Counted from the stretch's first letter, positions 16,687 through 25,890 are shown. The stretch is DNA of 46,343 nt from Clostridia bacterium (GCA_017397125.1 JAFQKB010000049.1:1-46343); one strand, 5' to 3'. Numbers and translations are program-made. Notes: generated from the sequence alone by a model not told the origin.

Positions 16687-16720
16687 AGCCGGGGCGTCGT
16701 GTGCGACGCCCCGGCTATTT
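16687..16720 (+). terminator. Terminator of the glycyl radical enzyme/secreted protein unit
   Basis: A 13-bp perfect stem (AGCCGGGGCGTCG and its complement) with a TGTG loop is followed by ATTTT. It is the first strong terminator after the promoter at 7026. Confidence 0.82.
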
Positions 16721-16751
16721 TGCATACCTCCCAAAATTTTCCCAAAAACGG

Positions 16752-16781
16752 TTGACATAATATAAACCCTCGTGCTATTAT
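16752..16781 (+). promoter_or_regulatory. Promoter of the LRR surface protein gene
   Basis: A consensus TTGACA, an 18-base spacer and TATTAT stand about 47 bases upstream of the start codon. Confidence 0.72.
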
Positions 16782-16828
16782 TAAATCAAGCAAAATACCC
16801 ATACAGAAACAAAAAGGAGAGTGTGCGT

Positions 16829-18901
16829 ATGAAACGAGTATTATCCACCCTATTGGCTATGGTGCTGCTGCTTCTGCTGATCCCCGCCGGGGCGATCACC
16901 GCCTATGCGGCCGAGTTTGAATACCAGTATGTGGCGGTGGACGGTGGTGTGCAGATCACCGGCTATACCGGCACACCCTCCGGCGCCCTGGTCATCCCCT
17001 CCACGCTGGACGGCCAGCCGGTGGTGAGCATCGGTACCCAGGCCTTTATTAATTGTGAAGAGATCACCAGCCTCATCATCCCCGACAGCGTCCGCTTTAT
17101 CGGCAACGAGGCCTTTCTAGGCTGCACCGCCCTGGAGACGGTGGATCTGGGTGAGGGTGTCACCACCCTGGAGTGGAACCTGTTCGTCAACTGCATCGCT
17201 CTGACGCAGATTGTGGTGCCCGCCAGCGTGGTGGACATGCCCGGCGACGCCTTTGCCTCCTGCCCGGCATTGACGGAGATCGTGGTTGAGGAGGGCAACC
17301 CCAATTATTCCTCCCGCGACGGTGTTCTGTACAATAAAGACGGCACGGTGCTGCTGTGCTGCCCCGGCGGCCTGGAGGGCTCGTTTGTGGTACCGGACGG
17401 CGTACAGGAGATTGGTGCCTGGGCGTTTCAGGGTTGCCTGCATCTGACGGATATAACCGTGTGGGATTCGGTCACCGCCATTGGCGAGGGCGCATTCTAT
17501 CAGTGCTTTGGGCTACAGGAGATCTATCTGCCCGCAGCGATCACGCAAATTCAGAACTACACCTTCCAGGAGTGCGAGAGCCTGACGGATGTGTGGTATG
17601 GCGGCACGCTGGAGGATATGTTTGTGCTGGAGTTCGGGGCAGAAAACGATTTCTTTTTGATGACCGACTTCCATCTGGAGTCCTATGGCCTAGGCCTGCA
17701 GAATGGCTGGACCGTGGGCGAGGAGGCCTTCTACACCCCGGACGGCGAGCTGGTGGCGAACCAGTGGTTCGAGCTGATGGGCGTCTGGATGTATCTGGGT
17801 GCCGACGGCATGCCGGTCACCGACCAATGGGTCAAGGACGACATCGGCTGGTGCTACCTGAACGAATACGGCTATCGGGCCTTTAACTGTTGGGCCGAGC
17901 GCGATGGCAAGGTGTATTTCTTGGATGAGACAGGCCATATCGCTAAAAACACGTGGGTGCTGGACGAATACGGGTATTCGTACGTAGACCGTGATGGCGA
18001 CCGTGTTTATAATAATTGGATCGTGAGCGATCACGACTGGTACTATGTGGGCGACGACGGCTATATGGTGATCAGTGGCTGGGTATTCTATGGCGATATG
18101 TGGTATTTCATGGACGAATACGGAAGGATGATGCGAGATACTAACGGCTGGGTTTATGACAGCTACGGCTGGGGCTATTGCGGCGGCCAGGGATCTCGCT
18201 GGTTTGAAACCTGGGCTACTAAAGACGGAAAAAGGTGTTATATTGACGTTGATGGTTATGTAGTCACGAACAAATGGAAAATGATTAACGGTAAGTGGTA
18301 CTACTTCGACAAAGACGGCTATATGGCCACCAACCAGTGGCTGAAAGACAGCATCGGCTGGTGCTATGTCGGTGCCGATGGCATTATGAAGACCAACGCT
18401 TGGGTCAAGGACAGCCAGGGCTGGTGCTATGTCGGGGACGACGGCTATTGCGTCACCAACAAGTGGGTGGCGGACAGCAAGGGCTGGTGCTATCTCGATG
18501 GTAGCGGCCGGATGGTCACCAACAAGTGGATCATGGACTCCGTGGGTTGGTGCTATGTTGGCGGCGACGGCTATTGCGTCACCAACAAGTGGGTGGCGGA
18601 CAGCAAGGGCTGGTGCTACCTGGATAGCAATGGCCGGATGGTCACCAACAAGTGGGTCGCCGACAGCAAGGGCTGGTGCTACATCGGCAAGGATGGTTAC
18701 TGCCTGACCAACGCCTGGCAAAAGGACAGCAAGGGCTGGTGCTATCTGGACGGCGACGGCCGGATGGTGTACAGCCGGTGGGTGGACCACGGCGGCAAGC
18801 GGTACTATATCAACGCCAGCGGCTATATGGTCACCGGCACCCACACCATCGGCGGCAAACAATACACCTTTGATCAGAACGGTTCTTGTAAAATCTCTTG
18901 A
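16829..18901 (+). CDS. Secreted BspA-like leucine-rich-repeat protein with wall-binding repeats
   Basis: 690 residues from ATG 16829 (AAAAAGGAG upstream). A signal peptide ends near AITAYA (~residue 28). Residues ~45-285 are LRR_5/BspA-type repeats, with units such as IGTQAFINCEEITSLIIPDS and IGNEAFLGCTALETVDLGEG, a fold often used for adhesion. The rest (~300-690) is a long run of wall-binding repeats. The first ten or so units are strongly diverged and richer in A/T (17900-18330); the last seven are nearly identical to those of the neighbouring genes. The C-terminal cap after the array matches the caps of the genes at 14311 and 19026. It is probably a wall-attached adhesin or binding protein. 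Confidence 0.85.
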   Translation: MKRVLSTLLAMVLLLLLIPAGAITAYAAEFEYQYVAVDGGVQITGYTGTPSGALVIPSTLDGQPVVSIGTQAFINCEEITSLIIPDSVRFIGNEAFLGCTALETVDLGEGVTTLEWNLFVNCIALTQIVVPASVVDMPGDAFASCPALTEIVVEEGNPNYSSRDGVLYNKDGTVLLCCPGGLEGSFVVPDGVQEIGAWAFQGCLHLTDITVWDSVTAIGEGAFYQCFGLQEIYLPAAITQIQNYTFQECESLTDVWYGGTLEDMFVLEFGAENDFFLMTDFHLESYGLGLQNGWTVGEEAFYTPDGELVANQWFELMGVWMYLGADGMPVTDQWVKDDIGWCYLNEYGYRAFNCWAERDGKVYFLDETGHIAKNTWVLDEYGYSYVDRDGDRVYNNWIVSDHDWYYVGDDGYMVISGWVFYGDMWYFMDEYGRMMRDTNGWVYDSYGWGYCGGQGSRWFETWATKDGKRCYIDVDGYVVTNKWKMINGKWYYFDKDGYMATNQWLKDSIGWCYVGADGIMKTNAWVKDSQGWCYVGDDGYCVTNKWVADSKGWCYLDGSGRMVTNKWIMDSVGWCYVGGDGYCVTNKWVADSKGWCYLDSNGRMVTNKWVADSKGWCYIGKDGYCLTNAWQKDSKGWCYLDGDGRMVYSRWVDHGGKRYYINASGYMVTGTHTIGGKQYTFDQNGSCKIS
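18338..18778 (+). repeat. Wall-binding repeat array 2 (7 x 63 bases)
   Basis: The homogeneous C-terminal part of the longer repeat domain. It has seven units of exactly 63 bases and ten Cys. The first unit is less typical (VGADGIMKTNAW). Confidence 0.88.
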
Positions 18902-18932
18902 TTTCTTAGCACTTTTTCAGCCAGTTGATAGA

Positions 18933-18967
18933 AAGTGGCAGATTTTCGGATCTGCCGCTTCTCTTTT
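18933..18967 (+). terminator. Terminator after the LRR protein gene
   Basis: An 11-bp stem with one G-T pair (AAGTGGCAGAT against ATCTGCCGCTT) and a 6-base loop is followed by CTCTTTTT. Confidence 0.8.
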
Positions 18968-18970
18968 TAG

Positions 18971-18999
18971 TTGACAGCATCGAGAATATTCAGTAAACT
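18971..18999 (+). promoter_or_regulatory. Promoter of the first fused glycosidase gene
   Basis: TTGACA, 17 bases, TAAACT. The bases from the -35 to the start codon closely match those before the gene at 22469, including ATATT.AGTA.ACTGAA and GGAGCGTGATGTTT. Confidence 0.75.
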
Positions 19000-19025
19000 G
19001 AACCCAAAAGGAGCGTGATGTTTAT

Positions 19026-22000
19026 ATGCGTAGCAAAATGAAAATGCTGACCTCGGTGCTGTGCACTGTGGCTCTGCTGGTGAGCATGGTCACCCCGGCC
19101 TTTGCTGCCAAAGACGGTGCCCTTCCCCGGAAAGAGGAGGCCACCCTGCTGGATCAGATCCTGGAGCGGGACGGCTTTCTGGACGGCATCTGGTATCCCT
19201 GGCTGTTCAACGGTCAGGGCGGACACAGCCTGACCGGCAACGAATTTATGGCGCTGTACCACGGTGACGAATGGGCTCGGCCCGCCCTGGACGAAAAAGG
19301 CGCCGATATCGTATACCGCAGCATCTACAATCTGAAGGCTATGGGCTACAATATGATGGCCTACGGTGGCTCCTTCTGGGGTGAGGGCGTGGTTTATGAC
19401 CAAAACGGCGACGTGTTGGGCATCAAAGAAGACTATCTCGTCAACGCCCGCCGTCTGCTGGATATGTGCCGCGAGATCGGTATGCCGGTAATGTGGCTGG
19501 TGTATTTCCATTCCTCCGATATATCCAATTACTACGGTATCGAGGCGTGGCATTATATCACGCAGATGTACGCCAACCACACAATAGCGGATCACTTCGC
19601 CGACCGTTTCGTGCGGCCTCTGTGTCAGATGCTGGCCGAATACCCGGATGTGGTGGCGATGGTTGCCATCACCGATGAGCCTGAAAACGAGATCAACGAC
19701 AACGACGTAGGCGACCGCTTTGACGGCAACCGCTCCCATTACGGCACCACCCAGGAAAACGTTCAATATTTCGTCACCGCGATCAACAACGCAGTGAAGG
19801 AGGAGTTGCCCGATATGCCCCGCACGGTGGCACCCAATACGGACGACCTCTCTTTCTACGGATCGCTGGACCTGGATCTGGTGGGCCGCAACCGCTACGA
19901 CAGCATCGGCTTGGTGCCGGATATGTCCAACTATATGACCAGCGCACCTATGCTCCTGACCGAGTATAATCACCCCAACGGCGGCTCTTTGGCCGATGAC
20001 ACCTATACGATGGTGCTCCAGACTTTCCGCAAAAATATGATGCAAAAGGGATTCGTAGGCGGTTTTCAGTGGTGCCACCTGCCGGACAATTTTGACGGCG
20101 CCCACTATCTGCAGAAAAGAAACGGACGAAGCGAAACCGATTATCGCTCCACCGTATACGATCTTTATTATTATATGACCGACTACCGCAACGAACACCG
20201 GGGCGTGGAGACGGTGCTGGATACCCCCAGCCTGTTCTGCATTGACGGCAGCGGCAAGGTGGAATGGATCCCGGCCCGACAGGCAACCCAAATGGATCTG
20301 CTCCGCTCGGACGACGGCGGCAACACCTGGATCAAGCTGCTGGACAACGTAGATCCCGCCCGGTACACCGACGCCGACGGCAAGGGCGTATACAAGGACA
20401 CCACCGCCCCCAAATCCGGCTATATGTACAAGATCGTGGTCCGGGACGGCAAGGGCAACGAGGTAGCCTCCACCCCCTCCAACAAAGCCGGCGCCGATAA
20501 GGCTCATATACGAGAACTGCTCCCCGTCAGCATGCCGATCAGCGATCTGGGTGAGGATAAGCTGCCCCGCATTTCACGGCAACAGGCCAAGTTGCTCAGC
20601 TTCGGTGCCCTAAACAACCGTCCTATGAACGCCTCGGACAACCTTCTTCTCAACTGCAGCTTTGAGGAGACCACCGGCGGCCAGTGGAACAACAACACGT
20701 TCCTCAATGAGTACATCCGGGTGGTGGAGGATCCCACCGCCCCCAACGGCAACAAGAGCCTGTATTTTGACACTTCCGCCACCGGCGAGGACGGCTGGTA
20801 TTCCTTTACTGTAGATGTGGAGCCCAACACCGACTACATATTTTCTACCTGGCTCAAGGGCGCCTATATCGCCGACGATAACCGGGCCAAGAGCAACCTC
20901 GGTATCATCGACCCCGAGGTCGGGATGTATATGGTCTACTGGGATCTGTATAGCGGATATGCCCGGGCCTCCCGCCGAGATCAGCAGATCTATCCGCCCT
21001 CTTGGGATAACGAATGGCATCTGCGCTCGGTGGTGTTTAACAGCGGCGAGTACACCCAGATCACCATCGCTCTGCGCGGCTATTCTTCCAAGATGTGGGT
21101 GGACGATATGGCCCTGTTCCGCCGCGACCAGGGTGTTAAGTATACCAGTGAAAACCTGGGCGGTAGCGTGTCCATATCAATGAATATAGAATACGACTCC
21201 TGTGCCCCGGAATACAGTCTCACCGAAAACGTGACCATGGAGGACCGCACCTCAACCTACTGGTTGTCCGACTCCTGGGATAACGACACGCTGAGCCTGG
21301 TGGATTCCAACAGCAGCCACGGCACGGTGCTGAAATACACCGGCGTCGAGGAAACGCGTGGCTTCTATTACATCAAATGGATCGACGTCAATCCGCATAC
21401 CGATTACATCTTTGCGGCAGACATTCGGGTGCTGAGTAACGGTGGCGGACGGCTTATGCTGTTGGACGACCGAAAGGCCGGACCCCGCCACATTATGCAA
21501 TACGATTTTAACACCGACTGGTTTGGCGAAGATTGGTTCCATATCGGATTGGCCTTTGATTCCGACGCCTACACCCGCATCGGCATCACCATCTTCGACG
21601 ACGGCGGCGAGGTGCTTCTGGACAACATCCGCCTGTTTGAGGCTCAGAACGGTAGCGCCTACCGGGACGAGCCGTCCGGCTGGGCGGACGACGGCCTCGG
21701 CTGGCGGTATTACGAAAACCACTATCCGGCCATTTCCAAGTGGATCAACGACGGCTCCGGCTGGTACTATCTGGACGAGGAGGGCTATATGGTGACCAAC
21801 TGCTGGAAGAAGGATTCTGTGGGCTGGTGCTATCTGGATGCCAGCGGCCGTATGGCCACCAACAAGTGGGTTACGGACAGCGTTGGCTGGTGTTACGTCG
21901 GTGGCGACGGCTACTGCGTAACCAACAAGTGGGTGGCCGACAGCAAGGGCTGGTGCTATCTGGACGATCAGGGCCGCATGGTCACCAACAAGTGGATCAA

Positions 22001-22361
22001 GGATAGCGTTGGCTGGTGTTACGTGGGCGGCGACGGCTATTGCGTCACCAACAAATGGGTGGCGGACAGTAAGGGCTGGTGCTACCTGGATAGCAACGGC
22101 CGTATGGTTACCAATAAGTGGGTCCAAGATAGCAAGGGTTGGTGTTACGTCGGTGGCGACGGCTACTGCGTCACCAACCAGTGGGTCAAGGATTCCAAGG
22201 GCTGGTGCTATCTGGACGGCGACGGCCGGATGGTGTACAGCCGGTGGGTGGACCACGGCGGCAAGCGGTATTACATCAACGCCAGCGGCTATATGGTCAC
22301 CGGCAAGCAGACCATCGGCGGCAAACAATACACCTTTGACGCCTCCGGCGCTTTGATTTGA
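19026..22361 (+). CDS. Wall-bound clan GH-A-like glycosidase, fused paralogue B
   Basis: 1111 residues. The signal peptide ends at AFA (27). The TIM-barrel-like domain (~35-395) has ITDEPENEIND (Glu218, candidate acid/base) and LLTEYN (Glu313, candidate nucleophile), 95 residues apart, and GFQWCHLPDN near the end of the barrel. Then come an Fn3-like domain (~400-495), two CBM-like jelly rolls (~522-700 and ~728-875), and wall-binding repeats (~885-1111). ATG 19026 is preceded by AAAAGGAG. It has its own promoter and terminator, so it is a separate unit. Substrate is unknown; family assignment rests on the two spaced Glu motifs and barrel-like layout. Confidence 0.78.
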   Translation: MRSKMKMLTSVLCTVALLVSMVTPAFAAKDGALPRKEEATLLDQILERDGFLDGIWYPWLFNGQGGHSLTGNEFMALYHGDEWARPALDEKGADIVYRSIYNLKAMGYNMMAYGGSFWGEGVVYDQNGDVLGIKEDYLVNARRLLDMCREIGMPVMWLVYFHSSDISNYYGIEAWHYITQMYANHTIADHFADRFVRPLCQMLAEYPDVVAMVAITDEPENEINDNDVGDRFDGNRSHYGTTQENVQYFVTAINNAVKEELPDMPRTVAPNTDDLSFYGSLDLDLVGRNRYDSIGLVPDMSNYMTSAPMLLTEYNHPNGGSLADDTYTMVLQTFRKNMMQKGFVGGFQWCHLPDNFDGAHYLQKRNGRSETDYRSTVYDLYYYMTDYRNEHRGVETVLDTPSLFCIDGSGKVEWIPARQATQMDLLRSDDGGNTWIKLLDNVDPARYTDADGKGVYKDTTAPKSGYMYKIVVRDGKGNEVASTPSNKAGADKAHIRELLPVSMPISDLGEDKLPRISRQQAKLLSFGALNNRPMNASDNLLLNCSFEETTGGQWNNNTFLNEYIRVVEDPTAPNGNKSLYFDTSATGEDGWYSFTVDVEPNTDYIFSTWLKGAYIADDNRAKSNLGIIDPEVGMYMVYWDLYSGYARASRRDQQIYPPSWDNEWHLRSVVFNSGEYTQITIALRGYSSKMWVDDMALFRRDQGVKYTSENLGGSVSISMNIEYDSCAPEYSLTENVTMEDRTSTYWLSDSWDNDTLSLVDSNSSHGTVLKYTGVEETRGFYYIKWIDVNPHTDYIFAADIRVLSNGGGRLMLLDDRKAGPRHIMQYDFNTDWFGEDWFHIGLAFDSDAYTRIGITIFDDGGEVLLDNIRLFEAQNGSAYRDEPSGWADDGLGWRYYENHYPAISKWINDGSGWYYLDEEGYMVTNCWKKDSVGWCYLDASGRMATNKWVTDSVGWCYVGGDGYCVTNKWVADSKGWCYLDDQGRMVTNKWIKDSVGWCYVGGDGYCVTNKWVADSKGWCYLDSNGRMVTNKWVQDSKGWCYVGGDGYCVTNQWVKDSKGWCYLDGDGRMVYSRWVDHGGKRYYINASGYMVTGKQTIGGKQYTFDASGALI
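21804..22244 (+). repeat. Wall-binding repeat array 3 (7 x 63 bases)
   Basis: Seven units of 63 bases in the order LVLVLVL with ten Cys. The cap that follows (22245-22350) is almost base-for-base identical to the cap of the gene at 14311. Confidence 0.9.
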
Positions 22362-22368
22362 GCTATGG

Positions 22369-22410
22369 ACAGCGGCAGGCTTTTTGTACAAAAGCCTGCC
22401 GCTGTTTTTT
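22369..22410 (+). terminator. Terminator after fused paralogue B
   Basis: A 16-bp perfect stem (ACAGCGGCAGGCTTTT and its complement) with a 5-base loop is followed by five T. Confidence 0.9.
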
Positions 22411-22411
22411 G

Positions 22412-22440
22412 TTGACTATAATGGAAATATTTAGTATACT
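22412..22440 (+). promoter_or_regulatory. Promoter of the second fused glycosidase gene
   Basis: TTGACT, 17 bases, TATACT. It starts immediately after the terminator and is a near copy of the promoter and leader at 18971-19025. Confidence 0.8.
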
Positions 22441-22468
22441 GAAAGAAAAAAAGGAGCGTGATGTTTGT

Positions 22469-25400
22469 ATGCGTAGCAAAATAAAAATGTTGACCTCGGT
22501 GCTGTGCGCTGTGGCTCTGCTGATGAGCATGGTCACCCCCGCCTTTGCCGCCAAGGACGGCACATTCCCCTGGAGAGAAGAGACCACCCTGCTGGAGCAG
22601 ATCCTGGAGCGGGACGGCTTTTTGGACGGCATCTGGTATCCCTGGCTGTTCAACGGCACCGGCGGTTTCAATCTGACCGGCAATGACGTTATGTCCCTGT
22701 ACCACGGAGACAAATGGGACCAGGCCGCCATCGACGAAAGGGGCGCCGACGTAGTGTACCGCAGCCTCTACAATCTAAAGGCTATGGGCTACAATATGGT
22801 CAGCTACGCCGGCTCTATGTTTGGCGAGGGCGTCATCTACGATTCCAATGGCGATGTGCTGGGCATCAAGCAGGATTATTTGGACAACGCCCGCCGGCTG
22901 CTGGATATGTGCCGGGAGATCGGCGTACCGCTTATGTGGACCGTGTGCTTCCACTCCTCCTCCATGCCGGACTATTACGGCATCGAGACCTGGCACCTGA
23001 TCACCCAGATGTACGCCAACCCCGTGGTGGCGGACCACTACGCCGAGCGCTACGTGCGCCCTCTGTGTAAGCTGCTGGCAGAGTATCCGGACGTGGTGGC
23101 ACTGGTGGCCATCGCCGACGAGCCCGAGAACGAGATGAACGACAGCGACGTGGGCAACCGCTTCGACACCCGCAGCTCTCAATACGGCACCACCCAGGAG
23201 AAATACGAGTATTTTCTGTCCGCCATCAACGACGTGGTGATGGAAGAGCTGCCGGGCGTGCCCCGCACCATGGCCGCCAACTCGGACAATCTGTCCCTCC
23301 ACGGCGCCCTGAATCTGGATCTGGCCGGCCGCAACCGCTACGACAGCACCGGCAGTGCGTGGGGCATCTCCAACTATCTGGTGGATTCCCCTATGATCCT
23401 GGCGGAGTACAACTACCCTAACGCCAGCACCATATCCGACGATGAGTATACCAACGTTCTGACCAATTTCCGCAAGAACATGATGAAAGAGGGCTATGTG
23501 GGCGGCTTCCAGTGGTGCTTTTTGCCGGACAACTTTGACGGCGCCCACTACCTGCAGAAAAAAGGCGGCAAAAGCGAGACCGACTTCCGCTCCACGGTGT
23601 ACGATCTGTACTACTTTATGACCGACTACCGCAACGAGTATCGGGGCGTGGAGACGGTGCTGGATACCCCCAGCCTGTTCTGCGTAAACGGCAGCGGCAC
23701 GGTGGAATGGATCCCGGCCCGCCAAGCCACCTCTATGGATCTGCTGCGGTCCACCGATGACGGCAAGACCTGGGAAAAGCTGCTGGACAACGTGGACCCC
23801 GCCCGGTACACCGACGCGGACGGCAAGGGCGTATACAAGGACACCACCGCCCCCAAATCCGGCTATATGTACAAGATCGTGGTGCGGGACGGCAAGGGTA
23901 ACGTGGCCGAGTCTGTCCCCTCCAACAAGGCTGGCGCCGACCAGGCCCATAAGCGGGAGCCGGTTCCCTCCGGCCTCCCCGTGGGCGATCTGGCCGTTGA
24001 CAAGCTGCCCCGCATTAAGCAGGATCAGGCTAAGCTCCTGTCCTTCGGCGTGCTCAACAACCGCCCCCTGAGCAAGGAGGACAACCTCATTCTCAACGGC
24101 AGCTTTGAGGAGGCGGCCGGCGGTCAGTGGAACAACCGGTCCTTCCTGTGCCCGGAGGTCCAGGTGGTGGAGGACCCCACCGCCCCCGACGGCAAAAAGA
24201 GCCTGTATTTTAACACCTCCTCCACCACCGAGGACATCTGGTACAAGTTTACGGTGGAGGTAGAGCCGAACACCGACTACGTGTTCTCCACCTGGATCAA
24301 GGGTGCGTACATCGCCGACGACAACCGAGCCCGCGGCAACATCGGCGTCCTTGACCCGGATACCGGCATGTATATGGTCTATTGGGAGTATTACCGGGAT
24401 TACGCCCGCTCCTCCCGTCTGAATCAGCAGATCTATCCCACCTCCTGGGATGAGGCCTGGCACCTGCGTTCGGTGTCCTTTAACAGCGGTGACCAGACAA
24501 AGGTGACCATCGCCCTATACGGCCACTCCTCCAGGATGTGGGTGGACGATATGGCTCTGTTCAGGAGCGACAAAGGCATTAAATATGTCAGCGATAATCT
24601 GGGTAGCAGCGTATCCCCCTTCTTCGATATAGAGTATAGCTCCTGCGATCCCGCGTACAGCCTGACTGAAAATGTGAATATGAGCGACAGCACCTCGGAC
24701 TTTTGGCAAACCGGCGCAGCCTGGAAGAACGGCTTTTTGAGCATCGTAGATTCGGGGAGCGAGCACGGCAACGTAATGAAATACACCGGTGCCGAGCAAA
24801 CCTGGGGCTACTATTACATCAAGTGGGTGGACGTAAAGCCCTACACCAACTATGTGTTCTCGGCAGACCTCAAGGTGCTGCGAGACGGCAAAGGAGCCTT
24901 TGCCCTGCTGGACAGCAAAAAGAATGGCCCCAACCCCTTTGTTCGGTTTGATTTTGACTCATCATTCTTTGGCGAGGATTGGTTCCCGCTGATAATGGCC
25001 TTTAATTCAGACGCCTTTACTCGTATCGGCATCGCCGTCATCGACAAGGGCGGTGAGGCCTACATCGATAACATCCGCCTGTTTGAAGAACAGGATGGCA
25101 GCGCCTATGAGGACGATCTGTCCGGCTGGGTCCTGGTTGAGGACGTATATGAGGAGACCAGCAACTGGATGTATTACGAAAATCACTATCCGGCGGTATC
25201 CAAGTGGATCCGGTATTCCGGCGGCTGGTACTATATGGACGAGGACGGCTATATGGTGTCCAACACCTGGAAGAAAGACTCCGTGGGCTGGTGCTATCTG
25301 ACCGACTCCGGCAAGATGGCCACCAACAAGTGGATCAAGGATAGCGTGGGCTGGTGCTATGTGGGCGCCGACGGCTATTGCGTGACCAATAAGTGGGTGG

Positions 25401-25756
25401 CGGACAGCAAGGGCTGGTGCTATCTGGACGATCAGGGCCGCATGGTCACCAATAAGTGGGTCAAGGATAGCGTCGGCTGGTGCTATGTGGGTGCCGACGG
25501 CTATTGCGTGACCAATAAGTGGGTGGCGGACAGCAAGGGCTGGTGCTATCTGGACGAAAACGGCCGTATGGTCACCAATAAGTGGGTCAAGGATAGCGTC
25601 GGTTGGTGTTACGTAGGCGGCGACGGCTACTGCGTCACCAACCAGTGGGTCAAGGATTCCAAGGGCTGGTGCTATCTGGACGGTAACGGCCGGATGGTGT
25701 ACGATACGTGGGTCGACGGCTATTACGTCAACGCCAACGGCTATTGGGTCGAGTAA
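22469..25756 (+). CDS. Wall-bound clan GH-A-like glycosidase, fused paralogue C
   Basis: 1095 residues from ATG 22469, whose leader matches that of paralogue B (GGAGCGTGATGTTT). The layout is the same: signal peptide to ~27, barrel-like domain with IADEPENEMND (Glu218) and ILAEYN (Glu313), GFQWCFLPDN, Fn3-like domain, two CBM-like domains, wall-binding repeats. The C-terminal cap differs from paralogue B: it is the short VDGYYVNANGYW form shared with paralogue D. Similarity to paralogue B is high along the whole length, including the promoter, so this is a recent tandem duplication. Substrate unknown. Confidence 0.78.
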   Translation: MRSKIKMLTSVLCAVALLMSMVTPAFAAKDGTFPWREETTLLEQILERDGFLDGIWYPWLFNGTGGFNLTGNDVMSLYHGDKWDQAAIDERGADVVYRSLYNLKAMGYNMVSYAGSMFGEGVIYDSNGDVLGIKQDYLDNARRLLDMCREIGVPLMWTVCFHSSSMPDYYGIETWHLITQMYANPVVADHYAERYVRPLCKLLAEYPDVVALVAIADEPENEMNDSDVGNRFDTRSSQYGTTQEKYEYFLSAINDVVMEELPGVPRTMAANSDNLSLHGALNLDLAGRNRYDSTGSAWGISNYLVDSPMILAEYNYPNASTISDDEYTNVLTNFRKNMMKEGYVGGFQWCFLPDNFDGAHYLQKKGGKSETDFRSTVYDLYYFMTDYRNEYRGVETVLDTPSLFCVNGSGTVEWIPARQATSMDLLRSTDDGKTWEKLLDNVDPARYTDADGKGVYKDTTAPKSGYMYKIVVRDGKGNVAESVPSNKAGADQAHKREPVPSGLPVGDLAVDKLPRIKQDQAKLLSFGVLNNRPLSKEDNLILNGSFEEAAGGQWNNRSFLCPEVQVVEDPTAPDGKKSLYFNTSSTTEDIWYKFTVEVEPNTDYVFSTWIKGAYIADDNRARGNIGVLDPDTGMYMVYWEYYRDYARSSRLNQQIYPTSWDEAWHLRSVSFNSGDQTKVTIALYGHSSRMWVDDMALFRSDKGIKYVSDNLGSSVSPFFDIEYSSCDPAYSLTENVNMSDSTSDFWQTGAAWKNGFLSIVDSGSEHGNVMKYTGAEQTWGYYYIKWVDVKPYTNYVFSADLKVLRDGKGAFALLDSKKNGPNPFVRFDFDSSFFGEDWFPLIMAFNSDAFTRIGIAVIDKGGEAYIDNIRLFEEQDGSAYEDDLSGWVLVEDVYEETSNWMYYENHYPAVSKWIRYSGGWYYMDEDGYMVSNTWKKDSVGWCYLTDSGKMATNKWIKDSVGWCYVGADGYCVTNKWVADSKGWCYLDDQGRMVTNKWVKDSVGWCYVGADGYCVTNKWVADSKGWCYLDENGRMVTNKWVKDSVGWCYVGGDGYCVTNQWVKDSKGWCYLDGNGRMVYDTWVDGYYVNANGYWVE
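25268..25708 (+). repeat. Wall-binding repeat array 4 (7 x 63 bases)
   Basis: Seven units of 63 bases, LVLVLVL, ten Cys. It ends in VYDTW rather than VYSRW. Confidence 0.9.
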
Positions 25757-25814
25757 GACATAATCACAAAAGCACAGGTTGCGCACAGTCAGGAACGTCA
25801 AGATAATCCAAACT

Positions 25815-25860
25815 TTCCGCAAAATATTAACTGGAATTCCGCAAAGAAACAGTATATAAA
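25815..25860 (+). promoter_or_regulatory. Direct repeats and -10 box upstream of paralogue D
   Basis: TTCCGCAAA occurs at 25815-25823 and again at 25837-25845, 22 bases apart (about two helical turns), ahead of TATAAA at 25855-25860. The second copy overlaps where the -35 would lie. No terminator is seen after paralogue C (25757-25814), so read-through is also possible. Confidence 0.5.
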
Positions 25861-25890
25861 GCAAATTATAGAAGGAAGCGTGAACCCTCA

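Noticed and set aside
15850-16758. Minus-strand frames with repeating Asp-Pro-Leu-Val-Gly-Asp patterns opposite the repeat arrays (also 17690-18862 and 21252-22391)
   Set aside because: The pattern is the reverse-strand reading of the 63-base wall-binding repeats, not an independent repeat protein.
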